A stretch of DNA of 64,000 bases from Sipunculus nudus (GCA_026874595.1 CM049313.1:34869159-34933158), one strand, 5' to 3'; numbered from the stretch's first letter, positions 23,561 through 36,785 are shown. Translations and numbers: made by a program. The notes: generated by a model from the sequence alone, not told the origin.

Positions 23561-24124
23561 TATAGGGTTCTTACTTTAGTGGTGGGCCATACATAAGTCA
23601 TGTTTGAAATCCATATGGCTATCAACACTGGAGATATCATAAGAGGTGTGTGATTTTCACCATATATGGCAATATTCAAGGTCAAGGCCACTATCATAGG
23701 AAAGGTCATGACCCCAATTTAAATAAACATCATCCCATAACCCATACCTATGTATATGCATAATATAAAAGAAATCTGTCCATTAGTTTTTGACTTATAA
23801 TGCTCACAGTACTGTAAGGTGGCAATTTTGGGGGTATTGAACGGCATGAAAACAAGTAAAGAATAATAGGTGGCGCCACCAGTTTCTGGAACATGACAAC
23901 CCTATCCATGATCTTCCATCAACTTGATTTTGGGATAAATCCATGCAAGATTTCTTGAGATATTAAAGAATTTGTGCGATTTTCCCCAAAATTGGACCAA
24001 TTCAAGGTCAAGGACACTCTCCTAGTAAAGGTCATGACCTCATTTTTACCCATATCTATACATATACCAAGTTTGGTAAAGTTCCGTGAAATATTTTTTG
24101 GGATATCGCGCCAACAAGATTTAT

Positions 24125-24178
24125 ATGCGGCGGCGGTGGCGGCGGCGGGGGCGGTGGCGGCAGCGGCGGCGGCGGGAC
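24125..24178. repeat. GGC/GGT trinucleotide-rich tract
   Basis: An almost pure (GGC)n with GGT and GGGGC interruptions, just inside the right end of B5. A shorter version sits at 19,324-19,338 in B4, and a CCG-rich one in B3 (42,826-42,855). It therefore belongs to the element. The Ala-rich reading frames over it are artefacts. Confidence 0.85.
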
Positions 24179-24229
24179 CGGTATGAAAACATAGTATCCC
24201 CCGACTTTGTCTGGGGATACAATTATTCA

Positions 24230-24884
24230 AACAAGTGACCCAGGGGTCATGACGCTCAGCTGATCTCTGACACAGAAATTCAATCAACTTTCAGACTACG
24301 GTCATTCTACTATTTTTGCAATTGTATCTGTGGTAGCTTTGAAGAATCTATTGAATGAATTTTCTTCAAATTTTCAATGGTGAGTGCAAAGTTTTCTTTT
24401 CCATCCCAGAACACAAATATGAGCCGATTTTCTAAGGGCTAAAAAAACAGACAAAAACATAGATTACTCAAAAAAAATTCATGAAAAAATAAGAAAAAAA
24501 AAGAGATTTCACCACCAGCTGAAAGGGCTAGCCATGATCATCAAGCTTACCATATTTCAAAACATACCAGGCTACCATTACTTAGATTTGTGCAGCTGAT
24601 GCACAAAACTGGTTTTGTTTAGGGTTGAGTGCACAAGTCTAACTTGCACTAACACTATTCTGATTTTCTAAGTGCTAAAATCACACAAAAATATGCATAA
24701 CTTTCAAATTATAGGTCACATTGACCTAAATTTTGGTATGGAAGGAGATTTACCAACCTACCATGATTTAGGTAAGAAGTTTCTAGATCAAATGGTTAGA
24801 ATATGTGTGTTGTTATTGGACGGACAGACGAAGGACAAAGGGTGATCATTTAAGCTCAGATGACCTATGGTTAGCTGAGCTAAA
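24230..24884. mobile_element. Family A element, short copy (A3)
   Basis: The left end is ACAAGTGACCCAGGGGTCAT then GACGCTCAGCTGA. The right end is a GGACGGACAGACG tract, then TAAGCTCAGATGACCTATGG and TTAGCTGAGCTAAA. It is only about 655 bases, with body text such as 'aattttggtatggaaggaga' shared with larger copies. It starts 7 bases after the end of B5. Confidence 0.75.
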
Positions 24885-25388
24885 GATTATTCACAAGATG
24901 AGTATGTATACAATGAACTTTATATCATGTCTGGTGACATGCTTCTTACTTTAACTAATCTTCATTAATACTTCATTTTAAGGTATTAATTATGTAGCTT
25001 TGACAAACAGAAAATGGCATAGTAATTACTGTATTTAATGCTTTGTGCACAGTTGCTAAGAGGACACATGATGAATAAATTGACCAAGAGGATAATACTT
25101 ATCACTCAATAACAATGGGCACCACCTTGGTGGATTGGAGTTAATAGTAAGGCATGCTGTCTACTTGATCATCAGGCCTGGTGAATTTGTTAGGATTCAT
25201 GAACTACTACTGTATGAACTAAAAAGTACTAAAGATCCTTTTTGGATACAATGATCAGTATAATCTGGTTAAACAAATTATGGAGTCTAAATGGCTTAAA
25301 TCTACCTGCTTGTCCAAATGTTTCACATATAGAGAAAGGAAATGCAGATCATGAGTATACTGGAGAACACATGGGCTTTGAATTATTG

Positions 25389-25403
25389 CCCCCCCCCCCC
25401 CCC
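25389..25403. repeat. Poly-C run of 15
   Basis: A homopolymer run in the long intron between cbEGF 'b' and 'c'. Length may be uncertain in sequencing. Confidence 0.9.
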
Positions 25404-25863
25404 ATAAAATACTGATTGCACCTCTATTAAAAGTTATTAACAACAAGCCAGAACATATCGGTTTACACAGTGAGCAAATGCTGATTACTGTCATACCCAT
25501 AAAACAGGAGTTTTAAACTGAATATGACTTTTCATTATATACTATTTCAGAAATGACACCTGTCAATGGTGTCAGATTTTAATACATTCCTTATTAGCAA
25601 TATAACAGAACACAAGAAACACTTGTGACCTGCTGGTATAGTTTAATTTTGTCAGCTGTTATTTGGGGTAAAGGTTTATTACATTCTATTAATTCTGACC
25701 TATATAAAATAAAAATTACCTCTGAGATCTAGAGTAGCTGGTATGTTTTTATTTAGATCAGCTGGTTTGATCTGGTGAGACTCTTTGAAATATATAGCTG
25801 TATAGTATACCTTGACACCCAGATAAGCTTTCAGCTTATAAGTAACATGAACTAGAGTACAAA

Positions 25864-27769
25864 ACAAGGGACCTATGGGTCACTGTGCTCAGCTGAAGTT
25901 GACCTTGAAGGTAAAAATCTAAAATAATATCAAATGGAGGTCACGTGTAAGAGGAAGAGGTAATAAAGGCCATGGTTGGTTTATATGATTGGTTTGTATT
26001 GATGAGCAAGAAATTGTTGCAAATAATATTTTGTGACCTGACCATGTGTTTCCTAATGTTGAAACTGAAGCATGTAAGCAGTTTGTGAACAAATGATCTG
26101 TACTATTACCATAATCATCAGTTGGCTTTTTGATTAACTGTTGACATTTCAGTAGTTTACAAATTTGTTTAATTGAATCTATTTTTTTGTATAATATATA
26201 TTATTAAATATATATGTATTTTTTAATAAATGTATACAGATGAAATATAACTAATTAACAACATAAAACAGGGCAAACAAAGCCTGATCTCAAATTCTGC
26301 TGTGGCAGGAAAATAATGAACAAATGTTTGTATTAAATCCTAATTTTTTTATCACATCAATTTTTTTTTAATTTAAGTTTATATTTCTATACATTTCCAA
26401 TAAAACAGATACAACTGAATATAAAAGTTGATTCATAATTCTCAATTGCATCATCATAAATCTCAATCTTGTCATATAACACCACACCATGCATACAAAT
26501 GTTAATTTATTTTTTACCACAAAAATATATCTTTTAAATCTGCAAAACAATAAATATCTAAAAAAAATACTTGATTTAAATTTCACAGTTTTTAATTGTG
26601 TCTTTATTTATCCATAATGTGCTTCATATTTTATATAATTTAAGCATACTGATGGGTTCCATTATGACTGGTAAAATCATTTAAAAGAAAATTAATTTCT
26701 TTTAAAATGCTACATTAACACAACATGGCATCATCTGGATTACACTTGAATTACTTTTTTAAGGAAAGTTTTTGTATATTGGAGTGGAAACAGCTTTACA
26801 ATTAAGGAAATACAGTGAAAACAATAACAATTACTGCATTACACTTACTGAGTTGGGTTTGGCGGGGGGGGGGGGGGGGGGGAGGATTGGGGTGGTGATA
26901 TTAGAATAACTGTACACCTGTCACAGCAGGGGGTCTCCCCCAGTGACTGTAACAAATCAGAAACCTTGGCAAAGCCCAACTTCCAGTGACCTGGAGTGGG
27001 ACCCTGCATCTGTAATCTGTTATCAAAGCAAATGACTAAAGTAGAGCCTCAAGAAAAAAAAATCAATAACTAGCTTAATTTTAAAGCTTTTATTTTCAAA
27101 TTTCAGATTTAAACAAATTAAATATTTATGTTTACATGCTGTGAAAATTAAATCAATGGTACATACAGGAGAAAAATGTGCCATGGTCAAAGTTGGGCTA
27201 AATTTAAGGTACTGATTTTACTTTTAGGCTAATAACTTAAAAAATTTACAAAATTCAGATCTAATTTTGGGTAAACAATTAAATCTTAAGTAAACATAGT
27301 TATATACTTGGGAAAATAGACTCTAGTTTCAAAATTTTTCATGTTAAGTGAGTAAATATTTTTCCTGATTTTTACAAAGTCTATTATGTTCGGGCCCATA
27401 ACTTAAAGAATTTATACTTAACAGACTTAATTTCTGGCATGTACATAGGAACTATATAGAAAAATATTTATGGTAAATATGAGGAAAAACAGATGAGTGG
27501 TTTTGATATTAGGCAGTCCTGAAGAGTGAAAATAGGTTTTTAATAAAAATTTGAGGTTTTTCCTTAATTTCTCAAAGGAACGAAGTCACAAAGACCCAGT
27601 TTTCGGCTTGGTAGGAGATCTTGGGGACATCTAACATTATGCTGAATTTTGGATTCCTAAGTCTCACGGTTTCAAAACGTGCCACATTTCGGACGGACGG
27701 ACAGACGGACGGACGACGGACAATGGACCACGACTATAGCTCAGATGACTTATAGTCAGCTGAGCTAAA
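25864..27769. mobile_element. Family A element (A4)
   Basis: The left end is ACAAGGGACCTATGGGTCAC then TGTGCTCAGCTGAAG. The right end is a (GGAC)n tract, then ATAGCTCAGATGACTTATAG and TCAGCTGAGCTAAA. It includes a G19 run at 26,864-26,882. Its left part ('aaaatctaaaataatatcaa', 25,914) is the uninterrupted counterpart of the site where B2 sits in another copy. Confidence 0.75.
26864..26882. repeat. Poly-G run of 19
   Basis: A homopolymer inside family A copy A4. Shorter G runs occur at a different place of the related copies A7 and A9 (about 44,491 and 56,311). Confidence 0.9.
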
Positions 27770-28214
27770 TAGGCTGAAGCCAGTGAAATTTAGTACAAGT
27801 TGTTCTACATGGCTGTTCATAGCTGCAATATCACAATTCTCAGCATGCATTGTCTGTAAAAGTCTACATGGACTTATATTACGTTATAATGGCAGATATA
27901 TTGAGAATCTTAAATGCATTAAAATTATTACTAGTATCTCACATGTTACTGCTATTGATAGCTTCATATGAAATATTGCCAAATATCATAGGCTCAATTA
28001 TGCCTTTCAGCAAATTTGTAAAAAGTTTGATTGATGTGAAATGTGCCAACACTGTGAACTGGACTTGTAAACTGTTGATTATACATGATATAAAATATAA
28101 GACCTGTAAACAATATATGTAACCAATGGGATTGATATCAGCTGTAGTAAAAAAAAAGGCAAAAGTTGGGTTTGTAGTCACTCAGAGAGTCTCATCAAGT
28201 TATCAATAATTGAA

Positions 28215-28399
28215 TTATACATTTTTCCTGCCTCCCATGCAGCACCAGAACCAATTTACTCCTGGGTGGAGAGAGCTCACCCTTGTGGTTAAAGCCCTGG
28301 CCAGGAGTCTTAGCTAGGAAAGCAGTCTGAACAGGACTCATACCTACAACTTTACGGTCACAAGTCAAACACCCAAGCCATTACGTCAGAAGGCTCCGC
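28215..28399 (-). mobile_element. tRNA-derived SINE
   Basis: On the minus strand from 28,399 the sequence begins GGAGCCTTCTGACGTAATGG, with an A-box-like TGACGTAATGG. About 30 bases later lies a B-box-like GGTATGAGTCC, at tRNA spacing. The anticodon-arm region reads GTTTGACTTGTGACC. A non-tRNA body follows to about 28,215. No clear poly-A tail or target duplication could be made out. It is not a functional tRNA gene, because the acceptor stem and B box are degenerate. Confidence 0.6.
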
Positions 28400-31300
28400 A
28401 AATGGTATATCAGTAAAGATTCAGATATTTTTCAATTATTCTCTCAATTCATGATCTGCAACGCTTATTGTGACTCTTAATTATACATAACAGCATTATA
28501 GTGACTGGAGCAGTATAACTGCCTGGTTGTATTCTGGTTTATAAAAACTTTAGCGTCTCTTATATGCAAATTAAATTCATGCATACACTTACTGATGATC
28601 AAATCTGAAGGATTTTCCAGGACTTTCAAAGACTTTAAATACTTTTACATATTTTTACTGACCATTTTAAACCTCTCTTTTATTTCCAATGGCAGGAACC
28701 ACAGGAAAAGACCCCCAGTCACATTTATACAATGAAAATATACACCTATTGGAAAAAAAATGTTTATATTTCATGAATGCACAACATTGGCCTGCATGCA
28801 TTTGGGTAATTTGAGAAAACTTATGAAGTAGTGAAATTGGCTAGGTCCAAAATTTTAACACTTCCCAGGAATTTACGGGGGAAAAAATGTTATTTCAAGG
28901 ACATTGAAAAAAACCTTGAAACTGTCACTGGCAGGGGTTATTTTTAATTAACTGTTATACAGGTAATGCTGTGTACATACATTTAGTATTCAGCATAAGA
29001 TCTAGCATATTATGTATAATGAAAATTCTTACAACAAATTTAAAGATAACCTATAAAATGAAGACAACCAGCATATCTTAAGTAAGTGGGAAAATGGTGC
29101 AGATTTTTGTTAGGGTCACAATCTGACAGGCTAGCACTGGATGACATGGAAGAGAATCATAAAAGGGGGAAATTCTTCAGGTCCTCACTGTAACAGGAAT
29201 GTGAAGCAGTCACTAAGTGAGGTGTCAACTGTTTCCGGTGTACTGCAAATTTTAAGTCTTAAGTTCACTACACAAGGACATCAATCAGTAAGAAAAACAA
29301 GGCTCCCTTTGGTTAGGCTCTTCCTTGCTCGGTCACGGGGAAGCTGAGACATCTGACAGGTGGTAGCCAGATACACAAGAACTCATGCTTGAAACTAAAC
29401 ATGTAAAGAATGCAGAACATTTCAGTGGGGCAAGTATAAACAAACTGCTGAGGCAACATCCCAAACATTTCAACAATCATAAATGCTTCCATAAACCTTA
29501 AGGCCAAGCCTCCATGGTGGCACTGACAGAGAAGTCACTTAATTTACCATGTTTTTCACATTATCACAGCATTGCTAGTCTCCTGTGTCAATCAAGAACT
29601 GCTGAACGTTAAACAGTGATAAGACTTATCTCTGGTAAATAACAATATTGCATTACTTGAAAAAATAGCAAAACCTACTCGATCGTATGCAATTTTCACC
29701 GATCCCCAACCAATTCTTCATGGTGATAGTTATTGTAAACAAAGTTTTAGAAAAGGAGAGAGCTTATCACTAAGCTGTCCCCTGAAGTTTATTGACCAAG
29801 TCTGTTGTGCTGACCGTGGTCAGCTATTGTATTCAGCTCTGCAGCTTATCTTGAGACCTCATTTAGCACTGCTGAATGAATTGCTGGCGTTTGATGTGGC
29901 TGAAACCTGTGAGCATAAACTGTTCCTGGATATAATGAAGACATTTTCATGCACAAAAGGGGTGTTCAAATGCTCACATACCAGTAATAATACTGTGCCA
30001 TGCAGTCACATGACCGGGGAGTAACTGGTAATGCAGATACTGGCATTCACGAGAAACAAGTGTCAGCAATTTTCTCTAAAGTACAATTAAAATGGTCAAT
30101 ATTACAGTTTTCTGAAAATGTTCTTTCAAAATTCAATTTATTCCTCAAGGTAATGCCATCTGGATGCGATTGCTGTTTGAATAAAACTGGAATCTTATCT
30201 GACAAACAAGAAATGATGATTTAAAACACAGGCCTCCAGGTCAGTGAAACAGGGGAGCATGTTCATTTCTTCCCCTAATTTCTTTCACTGACTATATGTT
30301 TTCATTAAAGAGTTATTCAAAATTAACCTGGGGGGTATTTAGTCAAACTTGAGTAAAATTATGTCAATGAAGTTTATATAGTGTGCATACCACTGATGTT
30401 AACTAATCTCAGCAGTGAGGCTGCGTTTAGAAGATGCTGTGAGTGTTCTGGCACCAGCATCCATGCGAGCTGTGTTTTACACCCAGGTACAATGTTTCTG
30501 ATAAGATTTAGCAAGTAACATCAGACCTTTCATGAACAGGGGGAGTACACACTCCTTCTTATATTATAACTCCATGTTATAACTAAAACAATGAAACAGT
30601 TATTACTCAATAAAAAGAAAATATAGTGCTGACTGGTTGTATAAAAAGGCAAATATTTGTCATACTGTTTTCACTCAATTTCAGCAGATTTACACGTTAA
30701 TTCTGATTTTATTTTCCTCTTTTTGATGAATCACACCTTTTGACGTTTGTACTCTGAGCACATAACATGCAACAGCAAGGAAACATTTTAGATTAGTAAA
30801 CTGTTAATTCTTAACCAAACAGCTGAAGTCCTTGACTGTAGGAACCATCCATTTTTGGCAGCTCTTAAATGAGAAGGTTAACTCGTGCCCCAGTAGGAGT
30901 TCACTTAAAAAGTAAATAGTGCTAATTTAGGTGACAATGTACCACAGCTATTTTTTTGCAATGCTTAAAAAAAAGATTCCTCAAGGCCAAGTTTTGTCCT
31001 GGTTAGAGTCCATTTCCATAGGCCCACTTGTGTTAATACTGGAAGCTGTTATTTCTAATTCTACAAATGGCTTGATTCAACTTAAATTCACCAGGGCTAA
31101 AATATCACTACTTGCAGTCACTATTCACCCCTCGACTTATGATTTATAAGTGATACCTTCTGTCAAAATTGGATTTATGATCTGCCACTGATTAAATGGG
31201 CCCCACAAAGAGTTCCTACTTACCACCAGTTACTTTCTTTGAAGTTAAGTATAATAATCCTAATTTACGTCCTACATACAATTATTATAATTTATCACCA

Positions 31301-31990
31301 TTAACTTGTGGTTTCCATTTGGAGTTATCACTTACAGTTGCTCAAATTCACTTTTTCACCCAATTTCTGATATGCATGGTAGCTGTGAACATTGTTTTTA
31401 TTTGTATTGTCATATATTGTGATATTATAGGGCCTGTGCACCTTATATAACCTTTAGCCATGAACTGAAGTTCAACTATAATGGCTAGGGAATAAATAAA
31501 GTGACTAAATTATTGGTGATTTAATACCTGTGCCCACATTCAATGTAACTTGTCATAAAAAGGGCAACAATTAAAGACTTAGGACAAGATACTCGAGGAA
31601 GTTGAAGACTGTGGAATAACTGGTACCTTGTGTTCACTGGAATGTCCCTATAAAATACAGTTTCATTTTATAAAGTAATCGATTTTTTTTATTTTAGCAG
31701 GACATCAAAATACGTAACAAGTAATGTTTTTTTGTGATGGAATAAAATTTTAAACTAAAATGATACAGTGACTTAAATAACACCAAAGTGGCTAAAATAA
31801 AATTAATGTGGCTAAAATTAAGGCTTAAAGATCTTTGGGGGGAGGGGGACTGGCACCTGTATTTTCAGTATTTTCTGGTCCACACCATCAAAAACCTTGC
31901 ATTATCACATTAACATCAAAATTTGAAAATATTATTTATATACCAAATAATACAATGAACCCTACCTCCCTAAGGTTAAGAGAAGATGAG
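28400..31990. other. Intron, 3.6 kb, nothing recognised
   Basis: Moderately AT-rich sequence on the 5' side of the long intron between cbEGF 'b' and 'c'. I find no exon-like EGF or TB sequence on either strand and no repeat family shared with the rest of the window. It is among the longest stretches free of the recurrent elements. Confidence 0.45.
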
Positions 31991-31999
31991 ACCACTCAC

Positions 32000-32122
32000 C
32001 GAAGCAGACCTGTTGATCTGGAGAGGACTTGAATCCTTTTTTACACTGACACTTGTATGATCCATCCATGTTGACACACTCGCCATTAGGACACATTCCT
32101 CCTGTAGCACACTCGTCCATGT
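32000..32122 (-). CDS. Fibrillin exon: cbEGF 'b'
   Basis: A 123-base exon, 41 codons, opening DMDEC and with core CVNMDGSYKCQC. All six cysteines and the calcium residues are kept. Its central segment (CVNMDG-x-YKC) is nearly identical to that of cbEGF 'd' at 18,254-18,376. The two share 23 of 41 residues, which makes one of them a candidate for the duplicated domain. The acceptor is atctacag and the donor is TTCG|GTGAGT. The intron downstream is the longest in the window, about 11 kb. Confidence 0.95.
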
Positions 32123-32819
32123 CTGTAGATACAGGATTATCAGAGTTAGGAAGTGTTTTTAACCCCCCCCCCCTTTAAAATGAATCAAAAAGTTGTTTCA
32201 CATGCACAGTACATCCAATTATTTTAACCTTTGTACTTTCTTATAGTATATGTATTTATAAAATTAACATTCATTTTCCTGTGATATTTCAATATTTTTG
32301 GCAATTTAAATTTTTCTAAAAAGTTCACTTTTTTTTAGCATCCATTAACATGCAGCTAGCCATGTTTTTGTGGGCTTATGTTTAACTTTATCTTCTACCA
32401 TGTTTCTTTACATCTTAACACTGATTTTTTATTATGGTTAAATCAAAAATTAAATTTCATTTTTAAACAAGAAAATTTTTTTTTAAATACTGAAATATCA
32501 TTTATTTTAAAATCAATGTTAGATCAATGAATCATTTAAAATTTTTAAGACAAAATCACTGATTGGTTACTTTATGTACCAGGGCTAGTTTTAACTTTTC
32601 CAACACTGAAAGACCTATCCCCCATTTTGACAACATTAACATGCTTTAATATTTCATAATTCCAGATAAAACACCACTGAAACAGTGATAAATTTAATTC
32701 TTATGGTTTACAGGACTGTGATCATACTTATCAAAAGGTGCCACTCCTTCTTTATGTTTCTGACTGACTTATGAGATTTTTCCCCAAAATATAAGTCTTC
32801 TAGGCAAAACAATCCGGAA

Positions 32820-32960
32820 AAGTTTTTTAGGTGACTGGTTTTTGTTTGCATAAAATTTTGTGATGCTAGCTCCTGCTGTTTTTTAGATAGTATGGGTTAA
32901 CATCCAGACTAAGAAGATGCCACACCATTGCAGAAGCTCACAAGTTCGCTAATTACCAGT
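32820..32960. repeat. Family D fragment
   Basis: 'aaattttgtgatgctagctcctgctg' and the following 'cattgcagaagctcacaagttcgct' match the end of family D at 12,190 and 39,420, with decay. It is otherwise isolated. Confidence 0.6.
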
Positions 32961-33069
32961 CATTAATAATTTTCAAATAATCAGCACAACACTAATGATC
33001 ATCAGTAAATAGCATCAATGCATTATGATGTTAAACACAACCTAACTCAATTTAGTGGAGCTCCAAAGC

Positions 33070-33290
33070 ATCAATGTATTTAACACTCTGTCTAGAGAGA
33101 TTTTGTTGATCTAAATCAACACGCACTGTATTCACACAAGGTATGGTATTTAAACTCTGTCTAGAGAGATTTTGTTTATTGAAATCAACATGCACTGAAT
33201 ACAAACAAGGTATGGTATTTAAACTCTGTCTAGAGAGATTTTGTTTATAGAAATCAACATGCACTGTATTCACACAAGGCATGGTATTTT
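33070..33290. repeat. Three tandem copies of a 69-bp unit
   Basis: 'ctctgtctagagagattttg' occurs at 33,086, 33,155 and 33,224, exactly 69 bases apart. Each copy is followed by 'aaatcaaca(c/t)gcactg' and 'acacaaggtatggtattt'. Differences between copies are few, so the triplication looks recent. Confidence 0.92.
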
Positions 33291-33299
33291 TTTTTTATT

Positions 33300-34330
33300 T
33301 TAATGTATGACTCTGGAACCACAGATTTTAAGCTTAAACAAATAACTGCAATAAAGTAGGTAGAAATGAGTTATGGAACAAGGTATAGTAAATATGACTA
33401 ATAATGTAAGCTTTTTTGTAGCCTTGGTATTTTGAGAGCTCAGGTATTCAAAGGTCTTGAAGATCAAAAGGTGTCTTCTGATCAGAGTGGTTCTGAGCAT
33501 GCCTAACATTTCCTGGATGTTTAACAGACACTCATTAGTAAATACACATGATTCCTAGCTGACAAATATAAAACCCTCTGACTGCAGGTGTGCTCTTATG
33601 TGGGACCAATGAGAATGTCATTTCCATATATCAAAGTCTCTTATATAAAACACCAGTAGAAGACACTGCATCAGTGCTTGATGATGATCTGCCCTGGAAA
33701 TAAGTGTGATAACCCACTGTGATAACTGAGTGGTCTGTTACTTGTCTGACTGGGGAGAACACTTCAGCACTGCTAATAAAAGAGATGGCTGTGGTTACTT
33801 ATCACAGAAGGTGACAAGAGAGCTACTTGCACATGAGCTATTGTCACAAGTGCTCTGGTTCATTTATAAGATAAGAAACAAGCACAAGATGTACTGTAGT
33901 AACATCTAATGCAAATCAGTGTAGTTCTGCCATAGAGATCTCACAATACAGAAGCAGTTAGACAATGTATATATATGACAATCTTTTCATATTATAAACT
34001 GAAATGTTGCTGCATGGTATATTATTTATATATTATTCAAGTGGGGCATTTATATACCTTTACCACAGCAAAGCAAGAGGGCTCATGTGAAAACAGGCGG
34101 GGAATATTATTTAATCCATGTCCTGTTGAACCAGGATTAAATGATGTGTCACTGACCTGATAAGCACCAAAGCTATTCACTGTACAAACCAGTTGGCTGT
34201 TAAACTTAAAGACTTCATTAATCACTGGGTTTTCCAAATGTCCAGTTAACTTTGTGTAATTTCACGAATGTCATATTCAATAGCTATGTCAAACATTATT
34301 TGTTTCTTTGGATGCTTGTCTTTTTATACT
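33300..34330. other. Intron, nothing recognised
   Basis: About 1 kb of AT-rich sequence without a coding signal or a repeat shared within the window. Confidence 0.45.
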
Positions 34331-34334
34331 ATAA

Positions 34335-36386
34335 ACAAGTGGCCCATGGGTCATGATGCTCAGCTAATTTTGACTGGGTGCTTATTTTTTTTATTAATGT
34401 TATATATTGTCTGTGAGAATAGCCTATGGCTAAAAATACTGTGTTGAAACAATGGACAGAAAATAAAAATTTCAGGATTCATAGGAGACCTGCCAAGGAC
34501 CCCCCCCCCCTGGATTTCACAATAGAGGGTTCCAAGGAAAATGGATACAATTTGTACCCTGTCTGTCTGGTGCTCCAAATCATGTAATCATGTTTCTGGT
34601 CCATATCTGGAATGTAGGTCACCATGATCCAATTTCAGGTTTCCAATGAGAACTGCCAAGGATTTCCCTGAATGTCATGTTAGAAGATTCTAGGGCTTAT
34701 GGATAAAATTTGTGCCTTGTTTGTCTGGGTGCTCAAAACCATTTTTCAGCCCATATGTCACACAATATAGGTCACCATGACCTAATTTCCGGTTTCAAAG
34801 GACACTTGACTAGGACCTCCCTGAATTTTATATTAAAATATTCTAGGCCTAATGGATACAATTTGTGCCCTGTCTGACTGTCTGGGTGCTTAACATCTTT
34901 TCTGATAGGTTGCAAAATATAGGTCATGGTGACCTAATTTCAGTTTTCCACAGACATTTGCCAAGGACGTCTCAGAATGTTACATTTGAAGATTCTAGGC
35001 CTAACAAATACAATGTGTACCCTGCCTGACTTTCTGGATGCTCAAAATCCTGTTTTCGGCCTGTAGGTCACAAAATGAAGGTCACAATGACTTAATTTCA
35101 GGTTTCCAAGGAGATTTGCCTAGGACCTTTCAGGATGTTGCATTAGAAGATTCTAGGCCAAACAGATAAGATTTGTGCCCATCTGACATTCAGGGTGCTC
35201 AAAATCAGGTTTTTGTCTCGTAGGTCACAAAATTTAGGTCACCATGACCTAATTTAAAGTTTCCAAGGAGATTTGCCTAGAGCCTCCCAGGAAATTGTGT
35301 AAGAAGATTCTAGGCCTCACTCGTACAATTTGTCACCATCTGACATTCAGGGTGTTCATACAACATCTTTTTCCTATAGGTTGCAGAATATAGGTCACAG
35401 TGACCTAGTTGCAGGTTTCCAAGGACATTTGCCTAGGATAACTCAAAATGTCAGGTTAGAGGTTTCTAGGCTTAATGGATAAAATTTGTGCCCCATCTGA
35501 CAGTCTGGGTGCTCAAAATCGTGTTTTCAGCCAACAGGTCCCAAAATATAGGTCATCATGTACTAATTTCATCTTTCCAAAGAGATTTGCGTAGAAACTC
35601 CCAGGATATTGACTTAAAAGATTCTAGGCCTCACATATACGATTTGTCCCCATCTGACATTCAGGGTGCTCGAAATCAAGTTTTCGGCCTGTAGGTCACA
35701 AAATATACGTCACCATGACCTAATTTCAGGTTTCCAAGGAGATTAGTCTACGACCTTCCTTAATGTCTCATTTGAGGATTCTAAGCCTTATCGATTCAGT
35801 GTGTGCCCCGTCTGACTGTCTGGATGCTATAAATCATGTTTTCAGCCCATAGGTCATAAAATATAGGTCACCATAACCTAATTTCAGGTTTCCAAAGAGA
35901 TTTGCCTAGGATATCTCAAAATGTCATGTTAGAGATTTCTAGGCCAGGATATTGTGTTAGAAGATTCTAGGCTCCACAGATACGATTTGTCCCCATCTGA
36001 CATTCAGGGTGCTCATATGACATCTTTTCCCTATAGTTGGCAGAATATAGGTCACAGTGACCTAGATTCAGGTTAACAAGGACATTTGTCTAGGATATCT
36101 CAAAATGTCATGTTAGAGGTTTCTAGGCTTCATGGATAAAATTTGTGCCCCATCTGACTGTCTGGGTGCTCAAAATCATGTTTTCGGCCCGGGAGTCACA
36201 AAATACAGGTCACCATGACCTAATTTCAGGTTTCCAAGGAGATTTGCCCAGGACCTCCCTGGATGTACAGTTAGAAGTTTCTAGGTCTAACGGTTATGAT
36301 TTGTGCCGTGTTAACAGACGGCCGGCCAGACGCCGAACAAAGGGTGAACGCTTTAGCTCAGATGACTTACAGTCAGCTGAGCTAAA
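34335..36386. mobile_element. Family A element with palindromic tandem core (A5)
   Basis: The left end is ACAAGTGGCCCATGGGTCAT then GATGCTCAGCTAA. The right end is AGACGGCCGGCCAGACG, then TTTAGCTCAGATGACTTACA and GTCAGCTGAGCTAAAA. The ends are those of family A, but the body is different: about 11-12 units of roughly 155-170 bases. Each has 'tcaggtttccaaggaga', 'agaagattctaggcc', 'tgtctgggtgctcaaaatca' and a sequence close to AGGTCACCATGACCT. Unit lengths vary because of small deletions. No coding capacity. Confidence 0.8.
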
Positions 36387-36785
36387 AAGGGAGCAATATT
36401 TTCAGGTTCCAAGTACCTCTCAGAAAATTTTTTTTAATATTTGTAACAATACTATATTACTCTGGACCTGCCTCCTTGTCATGTGCTTCTTAATTCTTCT
36501 GGTAATGCTGGTAATGTACAGCAAAAAACAAACCCTTAAACATGGTAAAATTGTGTGTCTGTCAAACTGGTTCATATGCTATTGCAAATTTATGTCCTAA
36601 AGCATATCTATCGTTAAAGAATACTTTGGATTAATAAATGTTTTAAGTAAGGAATAATTAATGGTTATTTATAATTTCTGCATAAAAAACAAGCTGATGT
36701 TTCTTCTGATTCATAGGTGACACTGATCCTTTGAGGATATGAATACTGGTGTATCATACAATAATGTATTGTACATCTCCCTTAC

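Larger units (their letters stand above)
21323..24222 (-). mobile_element. Helitron-like element B5 with long tandem array
   Basis: The left end (plus reading) is CTAGACATTTCT followed by the imperfect hairpin TGGCACC-gca-GGTCCCA and GTATCCCCAGACA. The right end is the hairpin GTATCCCC...TGTCTGGGGATAC and AA, flanked by A and T. GTATCCCCAGACA and TGTCTGGGGATAC are subterminal inverted repeats. Inside is a 289-base tandem array (21,480-23,560), then one B4-like unit (23,640-24,060) and a GGC-rich tract. On the minus strand the order fits a Helitron: terminus, body, hairpin, CTAG. No open frame of significance; it is non-autonomous. Confidence 0.78.

Noticed and set aside
23919-24287. Ala-rich open frame
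   Set aside because: Produced by the GGC/GGT tract at the end of element B5.
36145-36600. 151-codon open frame on the plus strand
   Set aside because: It runs through tandem units and the terminus of element A5. No domain is recognisable.
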